NCBI GenBank assembly: GCA_012270795.1
Contig: JAAXHO010000176.1
Coordinates: 1-32,669 of the forward strand
From: Candidatus Poribacteria bacterium
GTDB taxonomy: Bacteria; Poribacteria; WGA-4E; WGA-3G
DNA length: 32,669 bases
Reading direction: 5' to 3'
Below are positions 16,545-25,041 of the stretch, piece by piece; position 1 is the first letter of the stretch, and each line of letters begins with the position of its first letter. Under the pieces are notes generated by a model. It was not told the origin of the DNA. It did no database searches and was given only the letters and a program-made list of their open reading frames with translations. A program made the position numbers and the translations under genes.

Positions 16545-16694
16545 GGAATCACGGAATTCGCGGAAAACACAGAAGACGCGGAAAAGACCGCTGCATCAGG
16601 ATTTTTTGCTAAGAATTAACATTATCCTAATCAAGCCGTTTTATGGTAGGTATCTTTTCCGTGTATTCCGTGAATTCCGCTCCTTCCGCGATTC
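16545..16694. repeat. Long GGAA-rich hairpin repeat
   Basis: The left arm (about 16545-16587) is a string of CGGAA-type words (ACGGAATTCGCGGAAAAC, then GACGCGGAAAAGA). The right arm (16653-16694) is a degenerate reverse complement (TCTTTTCCGTGTATTCCG, then GAATTCCGC). About 65 bases lie between. It starts a few bases after GTCTGAATCCCGGAATTTTC (from 16509), which resembles the GTCTGAACCAGGATTTTC ends of the MITE-like elements, suggesting a diverged third family member. Confidence 0.6.
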
Positions 16695-16935
16695 TGTACC
16701 CAAATCCGCGCTATCAGCCGACTGCTGAAAACCATTGGATATATATTGGAAATCCCAATAAACAGACACCCAAAAAACTACAAAATACCTTAAAAATCAC
16801 TTATAATATAAACAAAAAATAAGCACAAAAAACACAAATAAAAAACCGTACCAAAATCCGACGAAAATTTTGCCAAAAAACACAACAAAAAACTCCGATG
16901 AAGCTTTATGAAAACTGGACGTATAACGAATTAAC

Positions 16936-16977
16936 AAAACCGTACCGTAAACCGAAAAAACCGTACGGTACGGTTTT
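16936..16977. terminator. Perfect 14-bp hairpin, AAAACCGTACCGTA
   Basis: Perfect arms AAAACCGTACCGTA (16936-16949) and TACGGTACGGTTTT (16964-16977) with a 14-base loop. The terminal TTTT lies within the stem and no longer U-run follows, so termination is only one option. The lone word AAAACCGTACC-like sequence nearby (about 16843) may be a third half-site. Confidence 0.35.
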
Positions 16978-17175
16978 AAAAATAGAAAATTCTTATGAAA
17001 TCTAAAAAATACACAAAGAATTTGCAGTTATTCTTCACACAAAAAGGAGTAAAACATAAAGCAATGAAATCCAAATAAAAAACAGACATACTAAAATACT
17101 CAGAAAAATTTTTGTTTTTTAAAATAAATTCCTTTCAGACCTTACTACGACTGGACTGAAAGCCAATTTGCAAAA

Positions 17176-17211
17176 CATACCACGGTATGTTATTTCATAC
17201 CACGTGGTATG
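17176..17211. promoter_or_regulatory. Two operator-like palindromes two helical turns apart
   Basis: CATACCACGGTATG (17176-17189) and the perfect 16-base palindrome CATACCACGTGGTATG (17196-17211). Their centres are 21 bases apart, which puts them on the same face of the helix. The pair also forms a larger inverted repeat with 13-bp arms (AAAACATACCACG and CGTGGTATGTTTT). Tandem palindromes at this spacing are typical of cooperative dimeric repressors. They lie about 220 bases upstream of the large WD40 gene. No regulator gene is present in the window. Confidence 0.5.
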
Positions 17212-17433
17212 TTTTGGAGATCTGAGCTAACGAAAAATGGCAGGCAAAATGATATTTACACTACGCAAAAACAAAATAGAATTTTATACTGAACAAGAAC
17301 TTTACATACTCATCAGAAACATCTAATGACAAAAACTTTACACACTCATTAGTCCTGAATACATTTCATTTTAATCTGTTTTGTGGTAAACTTAAACAAA
17401 TCCAGTTTTCTACCCAAAAAGGAACACAATGCT

Positions 17434-20133
17434 TTGAAAATAAAAATAGGACTTTTTTTATTAATTTTTGCTATCGTATCAACGCTCAGTTTGTCAACCG
17501 CGTTTGCCCAATATGAACAGCACATGCAAATCGGTTTACCCGAAGGGGCAAAAGTCCGTTTCGGTACAGGGCAGCTAACTTCGCGGATTATCGCCTACTC
17601 ACCCGACATGACTGACTCGCTACTTGCTGTTGTCGGTAGAATCGGGATTTGGCTCTATGATGCCGAAACCTTGCAAGTGCGCGACCTACTTCCAGGTCCC
17701 ATGTCCACCGTTACGGGCATGAGTTTTAGTTCTGATGGCGGCATCCTTGCCGTTGGTCTTCTGGATGGCACAGTAGATTTATGGGATGTTGCCACAAGGA
17801 CACGCCGCAAAACCCTCACTCCAGATCCTACAGTGGCCTATCAGGATGAGTGGGGCATTTGGCACCATCTCCGCACCAGAATAGACCGTGATGTTACAAG
17901 TGTTAGTTTCAGTCCTGATAGTAGTATCCTTGCTGTTGGGATCAACAATGGCACAATAGAATTGTGGAACACTGCCACGGGTGAACTCCGCAAAATCCTT
18001 CCAGATCATCGCGATACTATCGATGAACGTTCTCTGAATGTAAGTTTCAGCCCGGATGGTACTACTCTTGCCTCTGCGACAAGGTTTACCCATGTACATC
18101 TGTGGGATGTTGCCACAGGTGAACTCCGTAAAATTCTTGGAAAGGATCGTGGATGGGATACTCGGATTGTCTCGAACGCGAGTTTTAGTCCAGATGGCAA
18201 CACCCTCGCTACTTATAATTCTTCCAAAATATTGCATTTATGGGATGTCGCCACAGGCAAACTCCTCAAAACCTTTGAAAATCCACCTGAGTTAATTAAT
18301 CATGTTGTCAGTATCGGTGCTAACATCACTTTCAGTCCGGATGGTAGCACCATAGTTACTCTTACTCGTGATACTGATTCTCATAAGCAGGCACTACATC
18401 TGTGGGATGTTGCTACAGGTACACTTCGTAATACTATAAAACGGCCTTTCGACTCAATCAATAGTATGAGTTACAGTCCAGATGGTAACACCCTCGCAGC
18501 TACCAATTACAATGTGGTGTTCTTGTTGGATATCGCCACGGGCAAACTCCGCGGGACCCTTGAAGGAAATTCATTAAATCCCAACAGTTTGATCAGTCCT
18601 GATAGTAATACGCTTGCAATTGGGAACCTCTTGTGGGATATTTCTACAGGGACACTTCGTAATACCCTCAAAGAGGCAGGTTATGTCCAGAGCATGAGTT
18701 TCAGTCCTGATGGCAGCATCCTCGCTACTGGTTCTGGCGATCCCCCGTATTCGTTAGCGGGTTTCTCTAACTGGGTGAATTTATGGGATGTCTCCACAGG
18801 GACACTTCGCAACACCCTTAAAGGGCATACTGCCCCCGTTATGAGTGTGTCATTCAGTCCTGATGGCAACACTATCGCCTCTGGGAGTGTCTATATCCCA
18901 CCTCTTGAAACTGGACCGGTTCTTGATATCCCTATTTCAAATCCTAACAAGGAGCAGCAGAGAAAGGGCGAATTGCTATTATGGGATGCTGCTACAGGTC
19001 AGCAGAAAAATAACTTTATGAAGCATATCGGTAATGTCTACAGTATAAGTTTTAACTTTGACGGTAGTAACCTCGCTGTAGGGAGTGATAACAAGGCATA
19101 TTTGTTGGGTGCTGTCACCGGCGAAGTTTCCAAAATCTTCCCGCATGTCGGTAATGTCTATAGCGTCCATTTCAGTCCAGATGGCAACACCCTCGCTACA
19201 GGGAGTGACGATAAGGTGCGTTTGTGGGATGTTAACACGGGCACCATCCGCACTACCTTTGACGCAATTTTCGGAGAGCACACGCCAGTGCATAAGCCCA
19301 ATATCAGAAGTGTTAAATTTAGTCCTGATGGTAGGACACTCGCTGCCAGCATCTACGGTAAAGTGCATTTGTGGGATATTGCTACGCGTGACACCAGTGC
19401 TATTCTCAAAGGGCATGCTGGTGAAATTTATAGCCTAAGCTTCAGTCCCGATGGCAGTACTCTCGTCTCTGGAAGTACAGACGGCACAGTGCTTCTATGG
19501 AAAATTAGAGTGTCGGAACAACTCAAGGAGGATATAAACGGTGATGGTTTTATCAATATCCAGGATTTGGTAATGATTGCTGCACAGTTCGGTCAGACAG
19601 GTGAAAATAGAGCGGATGTGAACGAAGATGGCGTTGTCAACGTCCAAGATCTTGTCTTGGTAGCAGCCGCATTCAATAACGTACCTGCTACTCCAACACT
19701 ACGGTGCCATGCTAATGAACTCCTCACACCAGAAGTCGTGCAGCAGTGGCTGAATACCGCCAAACAATTGGCGCACACCGATGCAACTGCGCTACGCGGC
19801 ATCACTGTGCTGGAGTCCCTGCTCGCCGCATTAACACCGAAAAAGACAGCACTTCTACCTAACTATCCAAATCCATTCAACCCTGAGACATGGATACCCT
19901 ATCAGTTAGCAAAGCGCGCAGATGCCAGCATTTCGATCTATTCTTCAGATGGAAAACTTGTTCGAACGCTAAAATTGGGAAAACAGGCAGCAGGTGTTTA
20001 TGAATCTCGGAGCCGAGCGGCGTATTGGAATGGAAAAAACGAAGTCGGTGAATCTGTAGCAAGTGGTGTATATTTCTACACGCTCAAAGCAGGCCATTTC
20101 ACTGCCACGCGCAAAATGTTAATCCGGAAGTAA
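17434..20133 (+). CDS. Secreted 14-blade WD40 protein with dockerin pair and FlgD/Por-type C-terminal domain
   Basis: About 899 residues. The frame opens at GTG 17383 without a ribosome site; I prefer TTG 17434, which has AAGGA ten bases upstream and begins a classic signal peptide (MKIKIGLFLLIFAIVS ending AFA). Fourteen WD40 units follow, each ending in a version of LWDVATG, which fits two seven-bladed propellers. Next is a dockerin-like pair of calcium loops, DINGDGFINIQDLVMIAAQF and DVNEDGVVNVQDLVLVAAAF. The end is a FlgD Ig-like/Por sorting-type domain starting NYPNPFNPETWIPYQL and closing SGVYFYTLKAG...TRKMLIRK. The protein should be exported and may be displayed on the cell surface; partners and cohesins are not in the window. 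Repeated FSPDGN segments make the DNA locally repetitive. Confidence 0.9.
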   Translation: MKIKIGLFLLIFAIVSTLSLSTAFAQYEQHMQIGLPEGAKVRFGTGQLTSRIIAYSPDMTDSLLAVVGRIGIWLYDAETLQVRDLLPGPMSTVTGMSFSSDGGILAVGLLDGTVDLWDVATRTRRKTLTPDPTVAYQDEWGIWHHLRTRIDRDVTSVSFSPDSSILAVGINNGTIELWNTATGELRKILPDHRDTIDERSLNVSFSPDGTTLASATRFTHVHLWDVATGELRKILGKDRGWDTRIVSNASFSPDGNTLATYNSSKILHLWDVATGKLLKTFENPPELINHVVSIGANITFSPDGSTIVTLTRDTDSHKQALHLWDVATGTLRNTIKRPFDSINSMSYSPDGNTLAATNYNVVFLLDIATGKLRGTLEGNSLNPNSLISPDSNTLAIGNLLWDISTGTLRNTLKEAGYVQSMSFSPDGSILATGSGDPPYSLAGFSNWVNLWDVSTGTLRNTLKGHTAPVMSVSFSPDGNTIASGSVYIPPLETGPVLDIPISNPNKEQQRKGELLLWDAATGQQKNNFMKHIGNVYSISFNFDGSNLAVGSDNKAYLLGAVTGEVSKIFPHVGNVYSVHFSPDGNTLATGSDDKVRLWDVNTGTIRTTFDAIFGEHTPVHKPNIRSVKFSPDGRTLAASIYGKVHLWDIATRDTSAILKGHAGEIYSLSFSPDGSTLVSGSTDGTVLLWKIRVSEQLKEDINGDGFINIQDLVMIAAQFGQTGENRADVNEDGVVNVQDLVLVAAAFNNVPATPTLRCHANELLTPEVVQQWLNTAKQLAHTDATALRGITVLESLLAALTPKKTALLPNYPNPFNPETWIPYQLAKRADASISIYSSDGKLVRTLKLGKQAAGVYESRSRAAYWNGKNEVGESVASGVYFYTLKAGHFTATRKMLIRK

Positions 20134-20219
20134 TTTTCCTCATCACAACAGGAACAGATCATGTTAGTGATGTTCACTGAATCTTAGTAAAATATATAAT
20201 TCCATAGAGAAAATTGATC

Positions 20220-21392
20220 TTGTCTACCACATTCTCAATCCCACCCACAATAATCACCGGTATCGGTGCATCCGAAAAGGTCGGTGAAGAAGCAAAACGA
20301 CTCGGTGCAACGAAGGCACTCATAGTGACGGATCCAGGTGTTGCCAAACTCGGATATGCAGATCAAATTGCCAAGAACTTACAAAATACTGGAATTGCAA
20401 GTTCTATATTCTCCGATGTCATCCCTGATCCAACTTTACAAAACGTCACTGATGGACTCAAACAATACCGTGACGAAAACTGTGATGTGATTGTAAGTAT
20501 TGGCGGCGGTAGTGCGATTGACTGCGGAAAAGGTATCGCGGTTAAACACGCGAACGATTGCGAATTTGCTGACTACATGGGTGTGGATAAAATCCCAAAT
20601 CCGGGTGCTCCCTTAATTGCCATACCGACTACTGCTGGGACAGGGAGTGAAGTTACAAAAGTCACTGTTATTACCGACACGGATCGTAATGTCAAGATGA
20701 TGCTGAGTAGTAGCTGTTTATTACCTTCTGTTGCTCTTGTTGATCCGTTGCTATCCCTCACAACCCCTCCCCACCTGACTGCAGCTGTTGGCGTTGATGC
20801 GTTGACACATGCAATTGAGGCGTACATCTCAAAGCCCGCGCAACCGATTACGGATGCACTTGCATTGAAAGCAATCAGATTGATTTCGGGTTCGCTGCGT
20901 CAAGCGTGGGCAGATGGAAATAACATCTCTGCGCGAACAGATATGATGCTAGGTGCGTCAATTGCAGGTATGGCATTTAGCAATTCATCTGTGGCATTGG
21001 TGCACGGCATGTCCAGACCCATCGGTGCATACTTCCACATTCATCACGGCTTATCAAATGCTGTGCTGCTGTTGGATGTGATGGAGTTTACCGTTGTCGG
21101 TGCACCACAAAGATTTGCTGATATAGCAGTAGCGATGGGTGAACCGATTGATGGACTTTCTCCGATGCAGCAAGCGGATGCAGCAATAGCTGCAGTTGAA
21201 CGTCTTGTGAACGATATTCAGATGCCGCGTCTTGGAGAAATCGGGATTGACAAGCAGCAGTTTGAGCAGGTCGTTGAACAGATGGCAGCGGATGCGATCG
21301 CAAGCGGCAGTCCAGCGAACAATCCGCGCCAAGTCTCAGTTGATGATATAATTGCACTCTACCGAAAATGTTTCTCCCCACGCGGTAAATAA
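20220..21392 (+). CDS. Iron-containing (group III) alcohol dehydrogenase
   Basis: About 390 residues, normal for the family. TTG 20220 has AGAGA nine bases upstream and gives MSTTFSIPPTIITGIGA; TTG 20214 is an alternative only three bases after that site. The N-terminal half carries the NAD-binding IVSIGGGSAIDCGKG and PTTAGTGSEVTKVTVI. The C-terminal helical half carries the metal ligands: D and H in VGVDALTHAIEAY, H in VHGMSRPIG and H in HIHHGLSNAV. These cytosolic enzymes interconvert alcohols and aldehydes or hydroxy acids with Fe2+ or Zn2+; the substrate cannot be set from sequence. It lies 86 bases after the WD40 gene and 49 before the ABC ATPase. Confidence 0.92.
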   Translation: MSTTFSIPPTIITGIGASEKVGEEAKRLGATKALIVTDPGVAKLGYADQIAKNLQNTGIASSIFSDVIPDPTLQNVTDGLKQYRDENCDVIVSIGGGSAIDCGKGIAVKHANDCEFADYMGVDKIPNPGAPLIAIPTTAGTGSEVTKVTVITDTDRNVKMMLSSSCLLPSVALVDPLLSLTTPPHLTAAVGVDALTHAIEAYISKPAQPITDALALKAIRLISGSLRQAWADGNNISARTDMMLGASIAGMAFSNSSVALVHGMSRPIGAYFHIHHGLSNAVLLLDVMEFTVVGAPQRFADIAVAMGEPIDGLSPMQQADAAIAAVERLVNDIQMPRLGEIGIDKQQFEQVVEQMAADAIASGSPANNPRQVSVDDIIALYRKCFSPRGK

Positions 21393-21441
21393 CGATATTC
21401 AGTGTCAGTACATATCCACCAGAGTTTTATGAGGGAGACCT

Positions 21442-22977
21442 ATGTCACAAACACCGATTATTGAAATGCGTAAGATTAGCAAAAAATTTGGACATGTGCA
21501 GGCAAACGATTCTGTGGATTTTACGTTACAACGCGGAGAAATACACGCGATTATTGGTGAAAATGGTGCGGGTAAATCTACACTCATGAAAATCCTATAC
21601 GGTCTCTACCAACCAGATAATGGAGAAATATGTGTTGATGGAAAACCCGTGAAAATCGCTTCACCGCGCCGTGCTATGCGTCTCGGTTTAGGCATGATAC
21701 AACAACATTTCACACTCATTCCTACATTTACTGCTATTCAAAATATCATCCTTGCCAAAGAACCACGTAAATTCGCTACCCTCGTTGACTACCAATCTGC
21801 AGAAACTAAAATCACAAAACTTGCTGACCAACTTGGGTTTGATGTGCCGTTAAATACACCCATAGAATCGCTTCCTATCGGTTCACACCAACACGCAGAA
21901 ATACTGAAAGTACTATACCATGGTGCAGAAATACTGATTATGGACGAACCGACTGCTGTGCTTGTGCCGCAAGAAATTGACAGTTTGTTTGACTGTTTGC
22001 GAGGTCTCAAAAAGGACGGAAATAGTATCATCATTATTACACATAAACTTGATGAGGTGATGGCAATAGCGGATTCTGTCACTGTCATGCGTCAAGGAAA
22101 AGCCGTTGCAACCTGTGCTATTTCTGATACAGATCCGCATCAATTGGCAGAACAGATGCTTGGAGAGGCAGTTCGTCATAATCCAATAGAACGAAAGGAA
22201 ATGGAACAGGAAAATCCGATACTTCACTTAGCAGCTGTAACTATAAAAACCCACACTGGCAAAGTGCTTTTGGATTGCATTAACCTTGATGTGTTCCCTG
22301 GAGAAATCGTTGGGATCGCAGGTGTAGAAGGAAACGGTCAAACGGAATTGATTGAAGTTGGCACAGGATTACGTAAAGTTCAGGATGGTATAATAACGTT
22401 AAATGGTGATTCAATGGTCAATGCAACGCCTGCGAAATTTCGTGAAAATGGCATAGTTCACCTTCCCGCAGATAGACATCGGCATGGCATCAGTTTAGAC
22501 AGTCGGATAGATGAGAACCTAATTGTCGGACAACATAAGCGAAAGGTGTTTTGTAAAAATGGAATATTGAACCCTGAAAACATTCGACGATTCTCTATGA
22601 ATGCCTTGGATAAATATCAAATTCGAGTTGGAGACATTTCTCATCCGATCAAGACCCTCTCTGGTGGGAATCAGCAAAAGGTTGTTGTAGCACGTGAGTT
22701 GTCAGGAGGTCCGACGGTGATAATTGCTGCGCATCCGACACGGGGATTGGATATACATGCGGCAGATTTCGTCCATAGCCGGCTACTGCAGGCACGCAAC
22801 CGTGGAAAATCTGTTGTACTTGTATCTTCTGAACTGGATGAGCTGCTAAAACTAAGCGACAGGATCGCAGTGATGTACAACGGAAAGATCGCAGCCGTTG
22901 TCAAAACCGATGAGACAGATCGACAGGCATTGGGCAAACTTATGCTTGGGATCAGTGATCTTGATGCCTCTGCATAA
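21442..22977 (+). CDS. ABC transporter ATPase with two nucleotide-binding domains (nucleoside/sugar import type)
   Basis: 511 residues with two ABC domains in one chain, as in RbsA, MglA and the nucleoside importers NupO/YufO. First domain: Walker A GENGAGKS (39-46), Q-loop IQQHFTLIPTFTAIQNI, a degenerate signature LPIGSHQ (144-150) and Walker B ILIMDEP (164-170). The second domain has the expected degenerate Walker A (GVEGNGQTE), a canonical LSGGNQQK signature and AAHPTRGLD in place of a normal Walker B. QHF.LIPTFTA and AHPTRGLD are closest to the BMP/nucleoside group. The ribosome site GAGGGAG precedes the ATG. No permease or binding-protein gene adjoins, so its partners must lie elsewhere. 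Confidence 0.9.
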   Translation: MSQTPIIEMRKISKKFGHVQANDSVDFTLQRGEIHAIIGENGAGKSTLMKILYGLYQPDNGEICVDGKPVKIASPRRAMRLGLGMIQQHFTLIPTFTAIQNIILAKEPRKFATLVDYQSAETKITKLADQLGFDVPLNTPIESLPIGSHQHAEILKVLYHGAEILIMDEPTAVLVPQEIDSLFDCLRGLKKDGNSIIIITHKLDEVMAIADSVTVMRQGKAVATCAISDTDPHQLAEQMLGEAVRHNPIERKEMEQENPILHLAAVTIKTHTGKVLLDCINLDVFPGEIVGIAGVEGNGQTELIEVGTGLRKVQDGIITLNGDSMVNATPAKFRENGIVHLPADRHRHGISLDSRIDENLIVGQHKRKVFCKNGILNPENIRRFSMNALDKYQIRVGDISHPIKTLSGGNQQKVVVARELSGGPTVIIAAHPTRGLDIHAADFVHSRLLQARNRGKSVVLVSSELDELLKLSDRIAVMYNGKIAAVVKTDETDRQALGKLMLGISDLDASA

Positions 22978-22991
22978 AACCTATGTTCCTT

Positions 22992-23020
22992 TTGACAACA
23001 AAGCGTGCTTGTGCTACTAT
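22992..23020 (+). promoter_or_regulatory. Sigma70-type promoter of the M24 gene
   Basis: TTGACA (22992-22997), a 17-base spacer and TACTAT (23015-23020), 40 bases ahead of the M24 start codon. The -35 is a perfect match and the spacing is ideal. It implies the M24 gene is transcribed independently of the ABC ATPase. Confidence 0.6.
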
Positions 23021-23060
23021 GAAGGACATACCATATTATATTCTGAGGATAGCGTAAAAA

Positions 23061-24242
23061 ATGCAAATATCTGAAATCCAATCTGCTTTGGCAACATTAG
23101 AACTTGACGCATGGCTGCTATATGATTTCCGGGGTATCAACCCGATTGCTCAGAACGCTGCCGGTCTAACTGGTAAGAATGTCACACGACGTTGGTTCTG
23201 TCTGATTCCTTCACAAGGCGAACCGCGTTGGTTAATTCATCGTATTGAAACATCCAACTTTACAGATGTTCCCGGTAGCATATCATTGTATGCTGGGTGG
23301 CAGGAACTCAAAGATGAGATGTCAAAACTCCTTGACGGTATCAAATCGGTTGTAATGGAGTATTCACCTGATGGCGAAATTCCGTATATCTCACGTGTAG
23401 ATGCTGGAACGTTAGAATGGATTCGCTCTTTTGGGATTACGGTGCAGTCGTCAGGAGAACTTGCCCAATATGTTGAAGCGCGGTTAAGCGATGCACAGTT
23501 TGAAGGGCATCAAAAATCCGCACAACTCACAATACAAGCGAAAGATAATGCCTTCAAGTGGATTGCAGATCAACTCAAGGCAGGTAATTCAATTACGGAA
23601 TACAATGTTCAGCAACATATTCTCAAGCAGTTTGATGAAATGGATCTGGTAACGAATCATCCCCCTATCGTTGCTGTGAATACGAATAGCAGTGATCCGC
23701 ATTACGCACCGACTGCAACCCGCACCCAACAGATTAAAGCGGGGGATTGCATCTTAATTGATCTCTGGGCAAAACAGAAAGACGCTGATGCAGTTTTCGC
23801 TGATTCCACCTGGGTTGCTTATGTGGGACAAACGGTTCCTGACCAATACGGTGCTGTCTTTGAGGTTGTTAGGGAAGCACGTGATAGGGCAATTGCGTTT
23901 ATTCGTGAGAAGTGGGCAGCAAAGGAACCGATACAAGGTTGTGCCGTTGACGATTGCGTGCGTGAGTACATCACCAAAATGGGGTATGGAGAATACTTTA
24001 TCCATCGAACTGGACATAATCTTGGTACTGAAATCCACGGCAACGGTGCGAATTTAGACAATCTAGAGACGCGAGATACGCGGGAACTTATTGAAGGCAC
24101 ATGTTTTACAATTGAGCCAGGTATCTATCTCAACGCTTTCGGCGTGAGGACTGAAATTGACGTTTTTTTATCTGGAGAAGGGCGAGATGGCGTAGTACTG
24201 ACAACCGTCCCCGTTCAAAATCAGGTATTGCTTCTGCTGTGA
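23061..24242 (+). CDS. M24 family Xaa-Pro aminopeptidase-like metallopeptidase
   Basis: 393 residues. The N-terminal creatinase-like domain (about 1-150) precedes a pita-bread domain (about 150-393). The five metal ligands can be placed: D234 (ILIDLW), D248 (VFADSTW), H319 (HRTGHNLG), E352 (IEPGIY) and E365 (RTEIDV); H326 in EIHG is also conserved. Members remove an N-terminal residue before proline, or act as prolidases. Only the peptidase class is secure. GAGGAT lies ten bases before the ATG. The last 113 bases, including the codon for ligand E365, overlap the end of the opposite-strand gene at 24130-24981. Confidence 0.92.
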   Translation: MQISEIQSALATLELDAWLLYDFRGINPIAQNAAGLTGKNVTRRWFCLIPSQGEPRWLIHRIETSNFTDVPGSISLYAGWQELKDEMSKLLDGIKSVVMEYSPDGEIPYISRVDAGTLEWIRSFGITVQSSGELAQYVEARLSDAQFEGHQKSAQLTIQAKDNAFKWIADQLKAGNSITEYNVQQHILKQFDEMDLVTNHPPIVAVNTNSSDPHYAPTATRTQQIKAGDCILIDLWAKQKDADAVFADSTWVAYVGQTVPDQYGAVFEVVREARDRAIAFIREKWAAKEPIQGCAVDDCVREYITKMGYGEYFIHRTGHNLGTEIHGNGANLDNLETRDTRELIEGTCFTIEPGIYLNAFGVRTEIDVFLSGEGRDGVVLTTVPVQNQVLLLL

Positions 24243-24981
24243 CCTTGTAATTTCGCTTCTTCAAATCGTTTAATATATGTGAGAAGTAGACGCGTGCGTT
24301 AAGTATCCACTGATCCGCATAAGCTGTAGCCAGAAGTGGCAGTGCGATGGATAAACGCGGTGCATTCAGCAGCCACTGTTCTGCATACGCGGCAAAATCT
24401 GTTTCAACGAGACCAGTACAACCGAGTATATAGATCACATACTTTTTGTCTTCACGTTGTGCTTCCCGAACTTCAAGTTTTGTCTTGAGTGACATGCGGC
24501 GTTCACTATCTATTTCAAAGACCCAAAAAAAGTAATCTTCGTTGTGTGCCAGATAGCCGATTTCAACTTCAAGTCGATGGTGTACATCAGTTTTAACAGC
24601 TATCGCCTCCAGATCCCGTTTGATTAGGATGGGATATATTGATGTGAAAAAGATTTGTTCTAATCCATGTGGATGTTCTACGTGGTTGAGGATATCTAAT
24701 AGAATTTGTTGGTCTTGCGGTTGTCGCAGTTCCAGGCAGCATTTTAAAAATACCTCGTCTCTAAGTGCGTGCATTTCGGGCGGGGCCTCTTCAGCAAGGG
24801 GATGTAGTTCCCGCATTAGTTTTAGAATACGTCGCCGTCTTAGTATTACGCGCCAAAGCACCCAACGTCCCAATGCCTGCCATGTTTCTCTTTCAATCAG
24901 AAGTGATAGGAATCCCAGTACAGCGGTAAAAGCCCGTTGAAAAATGTTTTCAGTTGCGAGTCCTCTTTGTTGCTGTGCCAT
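24130..24981 (-). CDS. Protein of unknown function, convergent with the M24 gene
   Basis: 283 residues. I do not recognise a family. The N-terminal 60 residues are amphipathic to hydrophobic (AFTAVLGFLSLLIER, then WQALGRWVLWRVILRRRR). The middle is a helical region followed by alternating strands (VEIGYLAHNEDYFFWVFEI, KYVIYILGC), and the tail is very basic (KKRQFQSSRRKR). There is no signal peptide. It is longer and more regular than a chance frame and starts at an ATG next to the tRNA promoter. The final 38 codons are antisense to the end of the M24 gene, so its true stop may be less constrained. Confidence 0.6.
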   Translation of the reverse strand: MAQQQRGLATENIFQRAFTAVLGFLSLLIERETWQALGRWVLWRVILRRRRILKLMRELHPLAEEAPPEMHALRDEVFLKCCLELRQPQDQQILLDILNHVEHPHGLEQIFFTSIYPILIKRDLEAIAVKTDVHHRLEVEIGYLAHNEDYFFWVFEIDSERRMSLKTKLEVREAQREDKKYVIYILGCTGLVETDFAAYAEQWLLNAPRLSIALPLLATAYADQWILNARVYFSHILNDLKKRNYKVTAEAIPDFERGRLSVLRHLALLQIKKRQFQSSRRKR

Positions 24982-24987
24982 AATATT

Positions 24988-25016
24988 TTGACATTTCTCC
25001 CCAAATGTGTTATATT
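24988..25016 (+). promoter_or_regulatory. Strong sigma70 promoter of tRNA-Leu
   Basis: A perfect TTGACA (24988-24993), a 17-base spacer and TATATT (25011-25016), ending 25 bases before the tRNA. This is the best promoter in the window. It begins seven bases from the start codon of the divergent minus-strand gene, so the two units share this control region. Confidence 0.8.
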
Positions 25017-25041
25017 TTAATTGTTCTTTTTTAGAGATTCC

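Larger units (their letters stand above)
16496..17342. repeat. 15-bp inverted repeats bounding the gap
   Basis: TGTAAAGTTTTTGTC at 16496-16510 and its exact reverse complement GACAAAAACTTTACA at 17328-17342. The left copy begins ten bases after the purH stop, and the right one ends about 40 bases before the WD40 gene. Such a boundary is what a decayed or non-coding mobile element would leave, but no transposase is visible inside. Confidence 0.5.
16487..17433. other. Long AT-rich non-coding gap packed with repeats
   Basis: Nearly 950 bases without a gene. From left to right it contains a 15-bp inverted repeat bounding most of the gap, a long GGAA-rich hairpin, a perfect 14-bp hairpin, two operator-like palindromes, and a degenerate direct repeat AACTTTACA(T/C)ACTCAT at 17298 and 17334. 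The stretch 16740-17160 is extremely AT-rich with A-runs and no credible ORF. Confidence 0.7.

Noticed and set aside
16545-17342. CRISPR array in the repeat-rich gap
   Set aside because: The repeats are short, degenerate and mostly inverted; there are no regular spacers and no cas genes.
17779-18237. 152-codon minus-strand ORF within the WD40 gene
   Set aside because: Its repeats simply mirror the WD40 blades on the opposite strand.
19530-19680. Dockerin segment as a cellulosome component
   Set aside because: No cohesin or glycoside hydrolase is in the window; dockerin-like pairs are common in exported proteins of this lineage without a cellulosome.
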